64,000 nucleotides of DNA from Hyaloscypha bicolor E (taxonomy: Eukaryota > Ascomycota > Leotiomycetes > Helotiales > Hyaloscyphaceae): assembly GCF_002865645.1 (NCBI RefSeq), contig NW_020194554.1, positions 248,001 through 312,000 on the forward strand, read 5' to 3'. Below, one piece after another: positions 49,352 through 60,049 of the stretch. Position numbers and translations under genes: made by a program. Positions within the stretch are counted from its first letter, which is position 1; each line of letters starts with the position of its first letter. The notes below the pieces were generated by a model that saw only the letters and a program-made list of their open reading frames with translations, was not told the origin of the DNA and ran no database searches.

Positions 49352-52085
49352 ATGGCCGAAAAACAGACTTCTCAAGTTAGCGGAATATAGTAGCTAGTTC
49401 TTATAAGCTATAGTATTATTAAAAGCCTATAAATTAATAATATTAAAGTTCAAAGTATTAAAAGAGCTTAAGTAGTTATAAAAGGCCTGCTAATATTAGA
49501 AAAGATAGCTATAATTACCGAATTTAATATAAATATTCTAAATAAGCTAAGCGGTATATATAATAAGCTCTTAAAATAGAAAACCTTTATTAGAGACAGA
49601 ACTAGACTGGAATTAACTAAGGAAAAGCTAAAGAACTATTAAATTAATAATAGGAAATTCGAGAATATTATTAAAGGCATTTCTAAAAACAGATAAGAAA
49701 AGCTTAATAAGATTAAAACTATAATAAATAGTCTAAAAACCAAGGATTAGAATAGAATTATATTATATAGTAAAGCTTTTAGTTAATATATTAATAATAT
49801 TTATAATAACCTTAGTAAAAATATTTATAAGAAGTTATATTTTCTTTTTAAAATAAAAGCTTTAGTATATAAAGCTATTTAGTTAATTAATAAAGCTACT
49901 TTAGAGTATATTAAAGACAAAAAGTATTAGAATACTAGTATATTTACTAAATTAGATATTACTAAGGTACTTAAATATACTAAAGCTATTTCGGAATCTG
50001 GAAAATTAGTTTTTAAGCTATTATTAGCTAATAATCTTAAAGCTAGATAGTATACTTTTAATATTTCCGGAATTCTAATTAAGGAAGTTTATAGTAATAA
50101 GCCTTTTTCTGCTTTTCGAGATAAGTCTAAAGAATAGACCCCTATTATAATTTCAGCTTTAACTTAATCGGATCTAGCTAATAAAAATAGTACTAATTTG
50201 ATAAAGCCTAGTAATAAAGCTACTAGTAAGACTAGTAGAACTAGTATAACTAGATAAGAAGAATCTAGTAAGAAAAGAAAGTAAGCTAAGCCTAAGACTT
50301 CTAATAAATAGCGAAAATCTGAATATTAGTTCAAGTATAAGGCTAGTAAAATAGAGGAAAATAAAGAGGAAAGTAAAAAGAAATTCTCTACTTTAAAGAA
50401 AAAGATACTATCTAGAAAGACTTCTGTATTTATATCCAGAACTAAGAAGCGGAAAACTAAAAATATTAAGTTCGGAAAACTTAAAGATATTTAGTATATC
50501 TATAAAATACTAGTTAAATAAAAGTTAATACTTATTTAGTAGAATAAATATACTTTTAAGAAAGTATATAGTAGTATTTTGAAACCTATTTATAAGCGAG
50601 AATACTATAGAATTACTAATAGATTCCTTAAAGCTTCTTATATAATATATATTTAATAGTTTACTAATATTCTCTCTATTAATATAGGAGATATTAATAA
50701 TATTAAGGACACTTTAAAGCTAGTTACTAAGATCTATAAAGTTACTAAAAGTAAGAAGTATATTTCTATTACTTGAGTAAATAAGGAGATATAGGATTTC
50801 TTTTATAAAAATCAGGAAATTAAGAAGTATAAATATAAGTATTATATTTCTAATTAATTCTGCCCAAATCTATAGCTCTAGTTTAATACTATAGTTTCTA
50901 TTTCTAAATCTAGTATTACTAATCTAGATATAAATAGTTATATTTATAAGAAGAATTACCTGAAGTAAATTAAGAAGCTTAGTATTTAAAAGCTTTTAAT
51001 ATAGGAAATAAAGATACTATAATTCTATCTCTAAAAAAATAATATAATAAAGTATAAAGATCTAGGTAATAGCTACTTTACCTTAGCTCTTAACTCTTAA
51101 TAGCAGATCTATTAATATAGCTCGGATTTTATAAGGTATTAAATAAGTACTCTATTTACCTAGTTATTTACTTTTAGCTAGCCCGATACTATATTTCTGG
51201 AAATATTAATTATAATTAGTATAAAAGTAATACTAAAGATCTGGCTATTACTAAAGCTTTAAGTAGCGAATTTTACCTTAGTAAAAAGTATTAGAATATT
51301 AGCTATATTTTTCTTATAAACTATAAAAAGGCTATTATCTTTAGTAAGAAGTTCTTTAAGAATATTAATTACTCCTCTATTTCCGATAATTTTAAGCCAG
51401 AAGTAGTAAAGGAAATAGGCAAGTATTTACTAAAGGTAATAGAAAAAAAGACTTCGAATATAGTTTATTTAACTAGATAAATAAATGCCTTTAGCTAGAT
51501 AATCTATAAGTCTGAAATTATAGGCAAATAATAATTTTCGGATAATATAGAAACTAAAGAATAGCTTAATAATAATTTGCTAATTAATAGGCCTTTTACT
51601 ATAATTCTAATAAGTCTAGTTACTATTAAGAATAGAATATACGAAAATGAAGTCTTCTATAAGATTATTAAAGCCTCTTATCTAGAGCTTTCCCCTTTTA
51701 TTAAAGGTCGATTTAAGAATATTATAAATAGTACGAAATTCGAAGAAGTTATTTATTTAAAGTATATTAGTGCGATTTATAATATAGTTCGCTATAATAA
51801 GCCTTCTTAATATCTAGTAGTAAAGGCGGAAATTAAGTAATAATTAAAGGCAGATACTAATTAATATAGAGAACTATATTAGATTTAGTATAAGAATATA
51901 GCTAAGCGGGTTCGGATTACTTTTAAGCAAGTTCGAGAGTATAAAATAAGACTATTTAAGGGTAATAAGTCTTATTTTAGATATATTAAAAAGAAATTGA
52001 ATTAGCTAATAGAGGAGAATTCTAATTATTTTATTATTTCAGACTCTAAATAGAATTTTTCTATTAGTTTTAGTATTTAGGGAAT
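49352..52085 (+). pseudogene. Additional ~900-codon ORF downstream of pol in the gypsy element, unknown
   Basis: From ATG 49352 (MAEKQTSQVSG) one frame reads about 1.9 kb with stops almost only at TAG/TAA and one TGA. After a one-base shift near 51,240 another frame continues to the polypurine tract. Read through the stops, the sequence has steady Lys/Glu/Asn-rich protein composition: RDRTRLELTKEKLKNY near the start, a basic Ser-rich middle, and a stop-free piece at 51577-51810 (SLVTIKNRIYENEVFYKIIK). It does not look like gag, envelope or any pol domain I know. No membrane span is evident. It lies inside the LTRs and on the element's coding strand, so it belongs to the element unless it is a captured host gene. 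Confidence 0.6.
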
Positions 52086-52090
52086 AAGTA

Positions 52091-52107
52091 TAAATAAATG
52101 GGGGGTC
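52091..52107 (+). other. Polypurine tract before the 3' LTR
   Basis: TAAATAAATGGGGGG lies just upstream of the LTR boundary at 52111, as expected for plus-strand priming. The G-run stands out in an AT-rich setting. Confidence 0.6.
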
Positions 52108-52110
52108 GGA

Positions 52111-52414
52111 TATAATATAGTAGGCTATATTTTCTAAAAATTGCATTATTTTAGTAGTTTTGAGATTTTAGTTATATAGTAAAAGTTATAGCCTTTTATA
52201 TATAACTTGTGGAAATTATATAAGAAAGCTGGTTTTTCTATAGTTCTAGTAAATAATTCCTCCTTAATATTTAATTAATTAAGCTTTTATATACTATATA
52301 CTATTTATACTTTACTATTTATACTTTTAATTTTGTTATTTTACTATTAAGTCACGTTTTATACTCTAGTATACTTTATATAGGTTTTTGTTTTATTATA
52401 GTTTCTCTCCTATA
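52111..52414 (+). repeat. Gypsy 3' LTR
   Basis: Copy of 39255-39557. Ends at 52414 and is followed by ATAC, the target duplication. Confidence 0.85.
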
Positions 52415-53199
52415 ATACTCTGCTTTTATATACTATTTTTCTTCTAAATTACTTCTCGGCTTGAGAGACTTCCTTAATCTCTTATATCGAGTTCTAATTA
52501 AATATTTAAATATTAGAAATATAAATATACTACTAGTATTAATAGAAATTTCAAATAGAATATTAGAGTAAATAGAAAGTAGCTTATATTTAAGGAAAAC
52601 TAAATTGAATTTATATTCTAATTATATTAATACTATATTCTCTTTATAATCTTCTAGTCTAACTATAAGATTATATTTATAATACTAAGCTTTCTTTTCT
52701 ACTAGATAAGCTTCGGAAATAATATTTATATAAAACCCTTTAATAACTATAATATTATAAAGAATTAGATCTTTAGTATATAGTTCTATAGGTCTATTAA
52801 CTATATTTTTAATTATATAAGTATTATATCTAATAATTAAAAGACTAGTTATTTCTGCTTCTATATAATTATTAATTTTCGCTTTAATAAAAGTACTAGA
52901 ATTAATTAGATTCTTGCTATTAACCAGATATATAGTACTATAATTATCTAATAAAGTGCTTTAAAAAAGCGGATATTTTAAGAAATCGAGTATTATATAG
53001 ATTCTTTAGCCTAAACTCTGAATTATAAGTATTAGATCTACTAGAGTAATATTAAAGTTTCTAGAAAATTAGGTTCCAGATATTTTAGGCTTCTTTTTAG
53101 AACTAGTACCGAATATTAGCTTCTCTATAGCTTATCTACTAGTAATTTTTATACCGTATTTCTCTTCTAGCTAAGATTTTAGATTCTTCTAATACTTAA

Positions 53200-54400
53200 T
53201 TAAAAGCCTTTTCCGGATCTTTCTAATCTATTTCTTATTAGGCTTGAATTTTATTTAAGTTTTATTTAATCCGGTAATTGCAATTTCTATAATAATATAG
53301 CTAAATAGATTCTACTAGTACTTGAAATTCTTAGTACCCTTATAAGAGCATTTATAATACTTATACTTATTTAAATCGGATTTGCTATCCGATTCTTTAC
53401 TAGTTTAATTCCCGAGTATAGTAAAGATTATAGAAGCTTCTAAATACTTAATATTCTGATTTTCTAAAATAATTCAATTAAATATCTGGCTATATTATTC
53501 GAGTATAAGAATCAGAAGCCCTAGTTCGTCTTTACTATATAGATTACTAAGCTATTCTATTACCCAGATTAGTACGAGTTTCCGCTAGAGAGCTATTAAG
53601 AACTCAATTATTACTAGAGTGCCTTCGATTTCAGTAATTTTAAGAGCTCTAGTATAGTTGAGTGCCTTCTCCCAATTAGTAAACTAGCGCTTTGGGCTCA
53701 CTTCTTCTTTACTTACTTATAGTAGAACCGAGCTATATACTCTTCAAGTAATAGTAATTTGTACTATATCTATAGAACTGTATTTCGTTAATAAAGCCTT
53801 AAAAACCTTATAAATAGAACTTTGCTTGCTTTCTTTAAGTTCTAAAGTAGAGTTTATAAGAATCTCTATATTAACTATTTAACGGAGCTACTACCTGATT
53901 ATATAGTAGTATACTAGCTTATTTATTCAGTCTAGTTTCTTAATCTTATAGTTCTATAAGAGTACCGAATAATAATCTCTAATATTTCCAAATATTACAG
54001 GCTATAGAGATACTAGTTTTAATTCTTTCTTAACTATAAATCAAGTATCCTTATCTCAATTCTCCGCTTCGACTTGGTATCTGGTATAGTAATCCTCTAT
54101 TTCCTTTAGTATAAGCTTATTAATTATAAGGGGAGGCCTGGGAGGAGCTGCTATATTTATTTCGATTACTTTATTATTAAATGAATTAATTTTATTCCAG
54201 ATGCCCTTATTACCGGCTGCTCTATAGAAAGTATCGAACCAGTCCGCTTAGGAACTGCGGTTCTTTAGGATAATAATCTTAACTATAGCTTCTAATATAA
54301 TTGCAATTGAGCTTATAGAAATAGTAGAAACTATAGAAATAGATTCTGTCAAGCGGTTAATAACGGAAATGCAAACTGAAGTGTAATTTTCGAAGAAATA
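53200..54400 (-). pseudogene. Copia gag relic
   Basis: Minus-strand reading gives ADWFDTFYRAAGNKGIW near 54,250-54,200, then INIAAPPRPPLI and EIEDYYTRYQVEAEN, continuing to a possible zinc knuckle (YYKCSYKGTKNFKY) near 53,370-53,330. Stops are RIP-type. It sits next to the right LTR, which is the 5' LTR of the element. Confidence 0.7.
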
Positions 54401-54478
54401 AATTAAATAAGCTCTTGAATACTCTCTGCAATATACTAATTGGGAAGCTTATTAGTATAAGGCCGGGCTTATAACTAA

Positions 54479-54648
54479 TATATATAAAGATTACAGAGTA
54501 GAGAGTTATATTAAATAGTAAAAGAATTAATTAAACTAGCTAGAAAAGAGCTTAAATGAAGTATAAAGCTTCAGGAAGTAAGTATATAGATTCTGACTAA
54601 GTAAAGCGATTATACTAGCCCCAAATTAGTAATTTTTACTATAATAAA
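54479..54648 (-). repeat. Copia LTR, right copy (5' LTR of the element)
   Basis: 170 bp, exactly the length of the left copy. Differences are mainly G-to-A and C-to-T relative to the left copy. Confidence 0.85.
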
Positions 54649-55459
54649 ACTTATATTTAATAGCTTTTTATCTTATATATTAGATCTAATTTGCCTTTTT
54701 ATTTTATTTCTAATATATATTATATATAAAAAGACTAGCTGAAGTTTATAAAAAGCTTTTTTTAATTATAAAAAAAGTAATATTATTTATTAGGGCTATA
54801 AAGTTTTTTCGGATCTTCTTTTTCTTTTACGGGCCCCTTTAAGCCTCACTTATACTTATAAAGCCTTCTTGCGAGCCTATAAAGCTCTCTCTCTTATTTA
54901 TTAAGCCCTTCTAGCTTTCTGCCTTTTATAAGCCCTTTTATAAGCCTTTCCAAGTTTTATTTCTATATATAAAGCTCTTTTTCTTCTCTTATAGGCCCCT
55001 TAAAGCCTTATTTCCACCCGTAAAGCTCTCTTTTTCTTGTAAGCTCTCTTATATAAGTATATAAGAACCCGTAATTTTTAAAGGCTTATATTTAAATAAT
55101 TATTAATCTCTAAAGGCTATTTTCTATTATCTTTTATAAGATACCTATAGTATTTTCTTACTCTTGTCTTTCTAAGCTCTTACTTGCCTAATTCCTTACT
55201 ACGGGCTTATATATACTTTTGAAGCTTATTTTTAGTAGGCTTATTCTCAAATTTCAATATCCTTATTTGCTTTTTTCTTTAAATATTATATTAATAATTT
55301 GACTTTTTCTTCTGTTTTTAATATATAGAATATATATAAAGAAGTATCTAAATTTAGAAAGAGGTTATTTTTAATTATAATTAGAGTAATATTCTAAGGA
55401 AAAGGGTTAATAAGTATTTATAAATAGGTTTTCCTATTTACGGGCTATAGGCTTGTCTG
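54649..55459. other. AT-rich, pyrimidine-rich degenerate repeats
   Basis: Irregularly repeated ATAAAGCTCTCTTTTT-like and TTATAAGCCC-like motifs. No frame recognised on either strand. It may be the far 3' part of the decayed ORF that follows on the minus strand. Confidence 0.4.
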
Positions 55460-56197
55460 CAAATTGATTTATAGATACTCCTTTAGCCGCAAGCTGGCCC
55501 GCAGGTGCCCCTTTATCCGCAAATTAATCTACGGATATCTCTTTATTCGCAGGTTCCTTCTCTTTGTCCATAAGTTCTTCTTTGTCTATAAGTTCTTCTT
55601 CTTTATCCGTAGGTCCCTCCTCTTTATCCGCAAGCCCCTCCTCCTTTATATCTCCAAATATTGGCTAGCTATAAGCCAGTAATACATTTCCCATAGCTCT
55701 TGCTCGTACTCGTACTCGTACTCTTGCTTCCCCCTTTTATACTCGTCCGTAAACTGCCATATATTAGCCCTATTTCTTAGCTCTTTACAAGCTCTTACCG
55801 GATCATTCTCCTATTACCTCTCTTGCTCTCTTTTCTACTGCTTCTCCTCCTTATACCACTGCCATTCGTCTTCTTGCAATCGAGCTTGAAGCTTCCTTTG
55901 CTTGTCCCAAGCCTGCCATTGTGCTTTTGCTTTTGCTCGTATCTCCTCCAAGTCCATGGGATCCCATATCCTATACATTTGTACCCGTAGCTTTGCTCTC
56001 TTCGCCCGTAAGACCCGCCGGTCGTGCCTTTCTTGTATAAACTCGCCTGTAGCCTTACGGTATTAGTCGTGCTTTCGTACAAGGCAGATTTCGCAAGTAT
56101 AAAGTCGATATCCGTCCTCGTAAAAAGGGAAGCTTATAATTGAGCGAAAGGACTTGCATCCAGAGCAGCACAGCCGATTTAAAGGAAAAGTGTCCAT
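55460..56197 (-). pseudogene. Decayed ORF with a Cys-pair zinc-binding-like head and repetitive basic tail
   Basis: From ATG 56197 the minus strand reads MDTFPLNRLCCSGCKSF and YTCEICLVRKHD, two CxxC pairs that could hold a zinc ion. Helical charged sequence follows (WDPMDLEEIRAKAKAQWQAW, LQARLQEDEWQWYKEEKQ), then EYEYEYEQELWEMYYWLI encoded by a short (GAGTAC)n repeat, then a basic repeat LRIKRR/LRIKKK encoded by a 55,470-55,640 minisatellite. In-frame TAA/TAG stops interrupt it (for example KHD*YRKA, EKQ*KREQ), as RIP would produce. I suspect a multicopy fungal repeat gene. Function unknown. Confidence 0.55.
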
Positions 56198-57079
56198 TAG
56201 GAAGCCTATACACACCTTAATATCTCCTATAATTTTTTATAGGTTATATTCCGTAGCCACTCCTATACAACCTGAACCCCTCCACTAGAAAATTACGTTC
56301 GCATCATTGCCCTCACGCCTGATTTATAAAGAGTCTCCTCTTATAGCATAATTAGACTTCCTCCACCATAGCTCCACCATCGAGCTCTTACTATCCCCAA
56401 TATTTTTAAAGTGGTCTAATCTGACCTCTAAAGCCTTACTAGTATGCAGGAAATCATTATCAGCCTTGTAGTGCTGTGGCGGGCAAATTCAAGTAAGGTT
56501 TGCCACGCGGATTAGTACCTCGGCTGCCAATTTTGGCTTAGTGCGAAACAGCCCCGCACGTCCCCTAATATTTACGGTGTAATTTCATCTAAGAGCCTTA
56601 GGCAAAGAGGTCAACCGTGGCTGGAGGGGACTGTGGTACTTGTAGTGCCTGGTGCGCCACACCTGGCTTATTCCACCAGGACGATTTAGAATGCCATTTA
56701 CAGATCTTTGCTACTAGCTCCCCTATGCCTCTGGAGCCCAGTCCAGAGCAACCTGGCTGTCCTCTATGTCCCCCATCACCCATTGCATTGCCGCAAGAAA
56801 CCTCGTCGCATCCTCCTCACTAAACTCTAAGAAATCCCGCAGATTCTCCTCCCATACTATGAAGATTGCAAGCCAAGGACCCCTCTCTGCTGCCCCTGCC
56901 AGGTCGTAGCCCGCCCATTCAAATTGGCGCGGGTCGATGCTTGTCACAATCCAGTCCCCACACCACTGCTCACGTGCATTCCACTGTAGCATCATCTCCT
57001 CCCATACCTGCTTCGCCGTTACGTCATGTTCAAACAATCGCGGGCCACGGGTCTGCCGGTACTAAGGTAGTATGCTATA

Positions 57080-58495
57080 CGGAGGTATAGCCTATAAAGA
57101 TAGTAATAGCACTAGCAAGGGCCCCCCCCTTGTATCGCACACTTTACTTAATTAGGCAGTAAGCATCAAAACACTAAAACACCCACGATTCTACGCGTTC
57201 TACCTCTTGTATTTTGTCTGATTTATCCCTCATTCAAGCCTTCCCAGTTATCAAAATGGCAGACTTTTTAAGCCTTGTTCTAAACCCTCAAAGCCCTCAA
57301 AACCAGCCCCTTGGGCCCATTCCTTACCCCCCGATTCGCAAACCAAAAGCAGCCACTCTCACGCGCGATCAACGACGCAATTGCCAGCTCCTCTCCTCAA
57401 TTGGGTAGTCCTACTCTCAAATCCACAAGCATACAGGCCATTCAATCCGTCAAATAGGCCTAGCCTATATCAAAGCTACTCCTAAAAAGAGCACCGGCCA
57501 TCCTCCTATCCTTACTCAAGCTCAAGTTGAGGAGCTAGTTGAGTTCGTTTGTACATCATCAAAAAACCGTCGAATGTCCTTCAAATAACTAGCGGAAGTA
57601 ATGGACTTTGGCGTCAAAAAACAAGCTATTCGCACAGTACTCCTTCGCGAAGGCTTTCGCCGCCGGCTTGCTATGCGCAAGCCTCCGATTTCAGAGAAAA
57701 ATCAAAAAGTACGATTAGACTAGGCACGAGAGCATGTGAAGTGGATAATAGCACAATGGTACGAGATACTCTGGACAGACGAGACTTGGATTACCGGCGG
57801 AAGACACACTCGTACGTGGGTTACATATCGACCGGGAGAAGAGTGGGATCCGACTTATATCGTTAAGAAGCATTAAAGGAAGAAGGGATAGATGTTTTGG
57901 GGCTGTTTCTATGGATACACACAAGGGCCAGGAATATTTTGGGAGAAGGATTGGGGGTCAATAAACCAAGAGTCATACTATATACACACTATACCAGTGA
58001 TTTACGGGTATATTGAGATAATGAGAAGACAAGGGATATACCTAAAGCTTATGCAAGATGGTGCTCCAGGACATGCTGCGGGAGAAACAAAACAAGACTT
58101 GCGGGAGCGTGGGATTATTATTATCTTTTGGCCTCCCTTTTCCCCTGATTTGAACCCGATTGAGAGGGTCTGGCATATCATGAAAAACTACCTTCAGGAT
58201 AATTACCCTGAAAATATGTCCTACAATAATCTGCGAGCAGCAGTAAAGGATATATGGGAGAAGGTTGGACAGTTTGAGTTCAAGGAGCTTATTGAGAGCA
58301 TGCCTGCACGTTGCCAGGCTATAATTAATACAGAAGGCCTCTTTACTAAATATTAATTTATATAGAATCAAGAGAATATCTGCATTTTGGGATTGTTTTG
58401 GTGTTCTGATGCTTACTGCCTAATTAAGTAAAGTGTGCGATACAAGAGGGGGGCCCTTGCTAGTGCTATTACTATCTTTATGGGCTGTACCTCCG
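57080..58495 (+). mobile_element. Tc1/mariner-type DNA transposon, 1.4 kb
   Basis: ~100-bp terminal inverted repeats start CGGAGGTAYAGCCYATAAAG and include TTGTATCGCACACTTTACTT. They flank one transposase frame. TA lies immediately outside both ends (57078-57079 and 58496-58497). The TIRs differ by only a few bases, so the insertion is fairly recent compared with the neighbouring LTR elements. Confidence 0.92.
57256..58356 (+). pseudogene. Tc1/mariner transposase, five in-frame stops, DDE triad intact
   Basis: One continuous frame of 367 codons from ATG 57256 to the stop at 58356, so no frameshift. An N-terminal helix-turn-helix region (HTGHSIRQIGLAYIKATPKK, QAIRTVLLREGF) is followed by the DDE_3 domain: ILWTDETWI (first Asp), LKLMQDGAPGHAA (second Asp), SPDLNPIERVW (Glu). 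Internal stops are TAG 57406-57408, TAA 57586-57588, TAG 57721-57723, TAA 57874-57876 and TAG 57889-57891. At least three fit CAA or TGG changed by RIP-type transitions. The last 154 codons are open. Confidence 0.9.
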
Positions 58496-58584
58496 TACTC
58501 CTCCTCCACGAGATCCTTGATGAGCTTGGCAAGCTGCTCACGCAGGGCCTCGAACTGCTGCCGCTGTGCTTGGGTGGGAGGCAT

Positions 58585-60049
58585 GTCGGGGGGCTGAGGA
58601 GGAAGAGGAAGGCGGAGGCGAGGGCGGAAGCAGGGCTTGGATGGTAATGTATTCTTGGCCGCATGGTTAGTTGCGGCTTGCAGGCTGCTTCTAGGACAGG
58701 GGTTTCTTGCCTACTGGCCTTGAGATGTAGGAGTGGAGGGTCGGCAAGGGGAGTTGGGAGAGTAGGAGTCATTGGAAGTGATGGAAGTGGTATTGGGTTA
58801 GAAGTGGTGGAAGTGATGGAGGGGTAGCGTCTTCCACATTATGTAGGAGGGGTTTGATTTGATTTGATTTGATAGTTATTTACGTCTAGCGGAGAGCCAA
58901 TTGAAAACTGGCAATCCCTGGCCTCCCGAAGGGCATGGGGACATACTAAGCTAGAGAATTATAGTACCTATAATATAACCGCAGAAAGCATTTCTAGTAT
59001 AAGCAAATATGCCGTAAGGCTGGTAACTGTAAACCTCCTATAGCCGGTTGGGGTGGCTACCAGAATATTATAAGAGGAAGAAATATCCTCAAGATTAGCT
59101 TCTGCAGGAGCTTAAAGTGCGAGACTAAAAGGCCTAAAGTTTAGAGCTAAAGTAAGAATATAGCAAGTTTTATAGGCAGAAATGCCTATAATAAAGAGAA
59201 AGTAGTATAGTTATATAATAGATAAAGAAAACCCCTAAAACCAGAAATATCTCTGAGGCCTAAATATAAAGTAAAATCAAAAAGTAAAGTGGATAAAAAT
59301 TTCCTCCGGAAAAGGCACTATACTAACCTAAGAGAAGTATAAATATAAAAGCCTAGCTTGTATTTATATATATATATATAAGAGTATATTTATATATCCG
59401 TAAAAGCTAATAGATATAGATTTTGGAATAGAACTCTATAATTATAAAAAAGCTTGCAAAGTTATTGGATTTACTTAGAAAGCCTAAAAGATAACTAAAT
59501 GCTTTCTATACTATAGAAGGCAGTATATAAGATAGTAGCTTTTAGGGCTATTATACAAATTTCTTAGTTACCTTTTAGTAGTAGATAAGGTACTCTGGAT
59601 TCTTATTTTGGCTATAGAAATAAGTAAGTAATATATTTTTATATTTAAACTTCTAATAGTATTAGATAAAATCTCTATATATAGAGCAAATTATTAATAG
59701 GTAGTAAAGTATTAAATATAGTAGCTCGAGTTTTTTAAGAGGCTTAATCGAGTAGTTAAGATTCCACTTTTTATACTAGATAGAAAGTTTAGTACTATAT
59801 TTTACTTACTAGATATATTATATTTCCCTATAGAATATTTTGAAAATCGAGTATATTCTACTTACTATAGATTATAATATAAAGCTAATATTATATAGTT
59901 AGATAGCTTTAATATCTATAAGCTTATTTACTATTTTATTTTCTTTAATTTCTATATATTCGGAAGTTTATTTAACTCTAATATTATAAGTAAATATAAC
60001 TTTTAGTAATTATAAAAGGCCTATTATAAATAGAGTAAGGCATTACTTA
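58585..60049. other. Return to AT-rich repeat sequence
   Basis: The first ~300 bp are GC-richer and contain a (TTTGA)n microsatellite at about 58853-58873. From about 58,950 the sequence is AT-rich with RIP-like composition. A TA dinucleotide run is near 59,365. The 3' end of the LINE relic probably lies here. Confidence 0.4.

Larger units (their letters stand above)
39255..52414 (+). mobile_element. 13.2-kb Ty3/gypsy LTR retrotransposon nested in the copia element
   Basis: LTRs at 39255-39557 and 52111-52414 flank gag, pol and an additional open frame, all on the plus strand. The target duplication ATAC sits at 39251-39254 and 52415-52418. The LTRs begin and end TA...TA, as expected for TG...CA after G-to-A/C-to-T change. 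RT followed by integrase marks it as Ty3/gypsy. All frames carry RIP-type stops. Confidence 0.88.
34538..54648 (-). mobile_element. Ty1/copia LTR retrotransposon, RIP-degraded, split by a gypsy insertion
   Basis: 170-bp direct repeats at 34538-34707 and 54479-54648 bracket 20 kb. Removing the 13-kb gypsy insertion leaves about 7 kb, a normal copia size. Coding relics read on the minus strand: gag at the right (about 54,400-53,200), then after the interruption integrase, reverse transcriptase and RNase H from about 39,250 down to 34,700. The order gag, integrase, RT identifies Ty1/copia. No target-site duplication survives recognisably. Confidence 0.85.
56723..58584 (-). pseudogene. Unknown ORF split by the mariner element
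   Basis: The minus-strand ORF starts at ATG 58584 (MPPTQAQRQQFEALREQLAK, a short coiled coil). It runs into the transposon end at 58497 and resumes in the same frame beyond the other end at 57077 (EHDVTAKQVWEEMMLQWNAR, DLAGAAERGPWLAIFIVWEE) to the stop at 56723. Joining across a single TA keeps frame. One TAG at 57062-57064 lies just past the junction. It is GC-richer than its surroundings. No domain recognised; it may itself belong to a repeat family. Confidence 0.6.

Noticed and set aside
34700..54600. Possibility of a CRISPR array or rRNA/tRNA genes in the repeat block
   Set aside because: Repeats are LTRs and degenerate AT-rich sequence; no regularly spaced units, no tRNA box pair and no rRNA core seen.
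58413..58772. 119-codon minus-strand ORF rich in Pro/Ser
   Set aside because: It runs through the transposon TIR and is in a different frame from the split ORF that starts at 58584.
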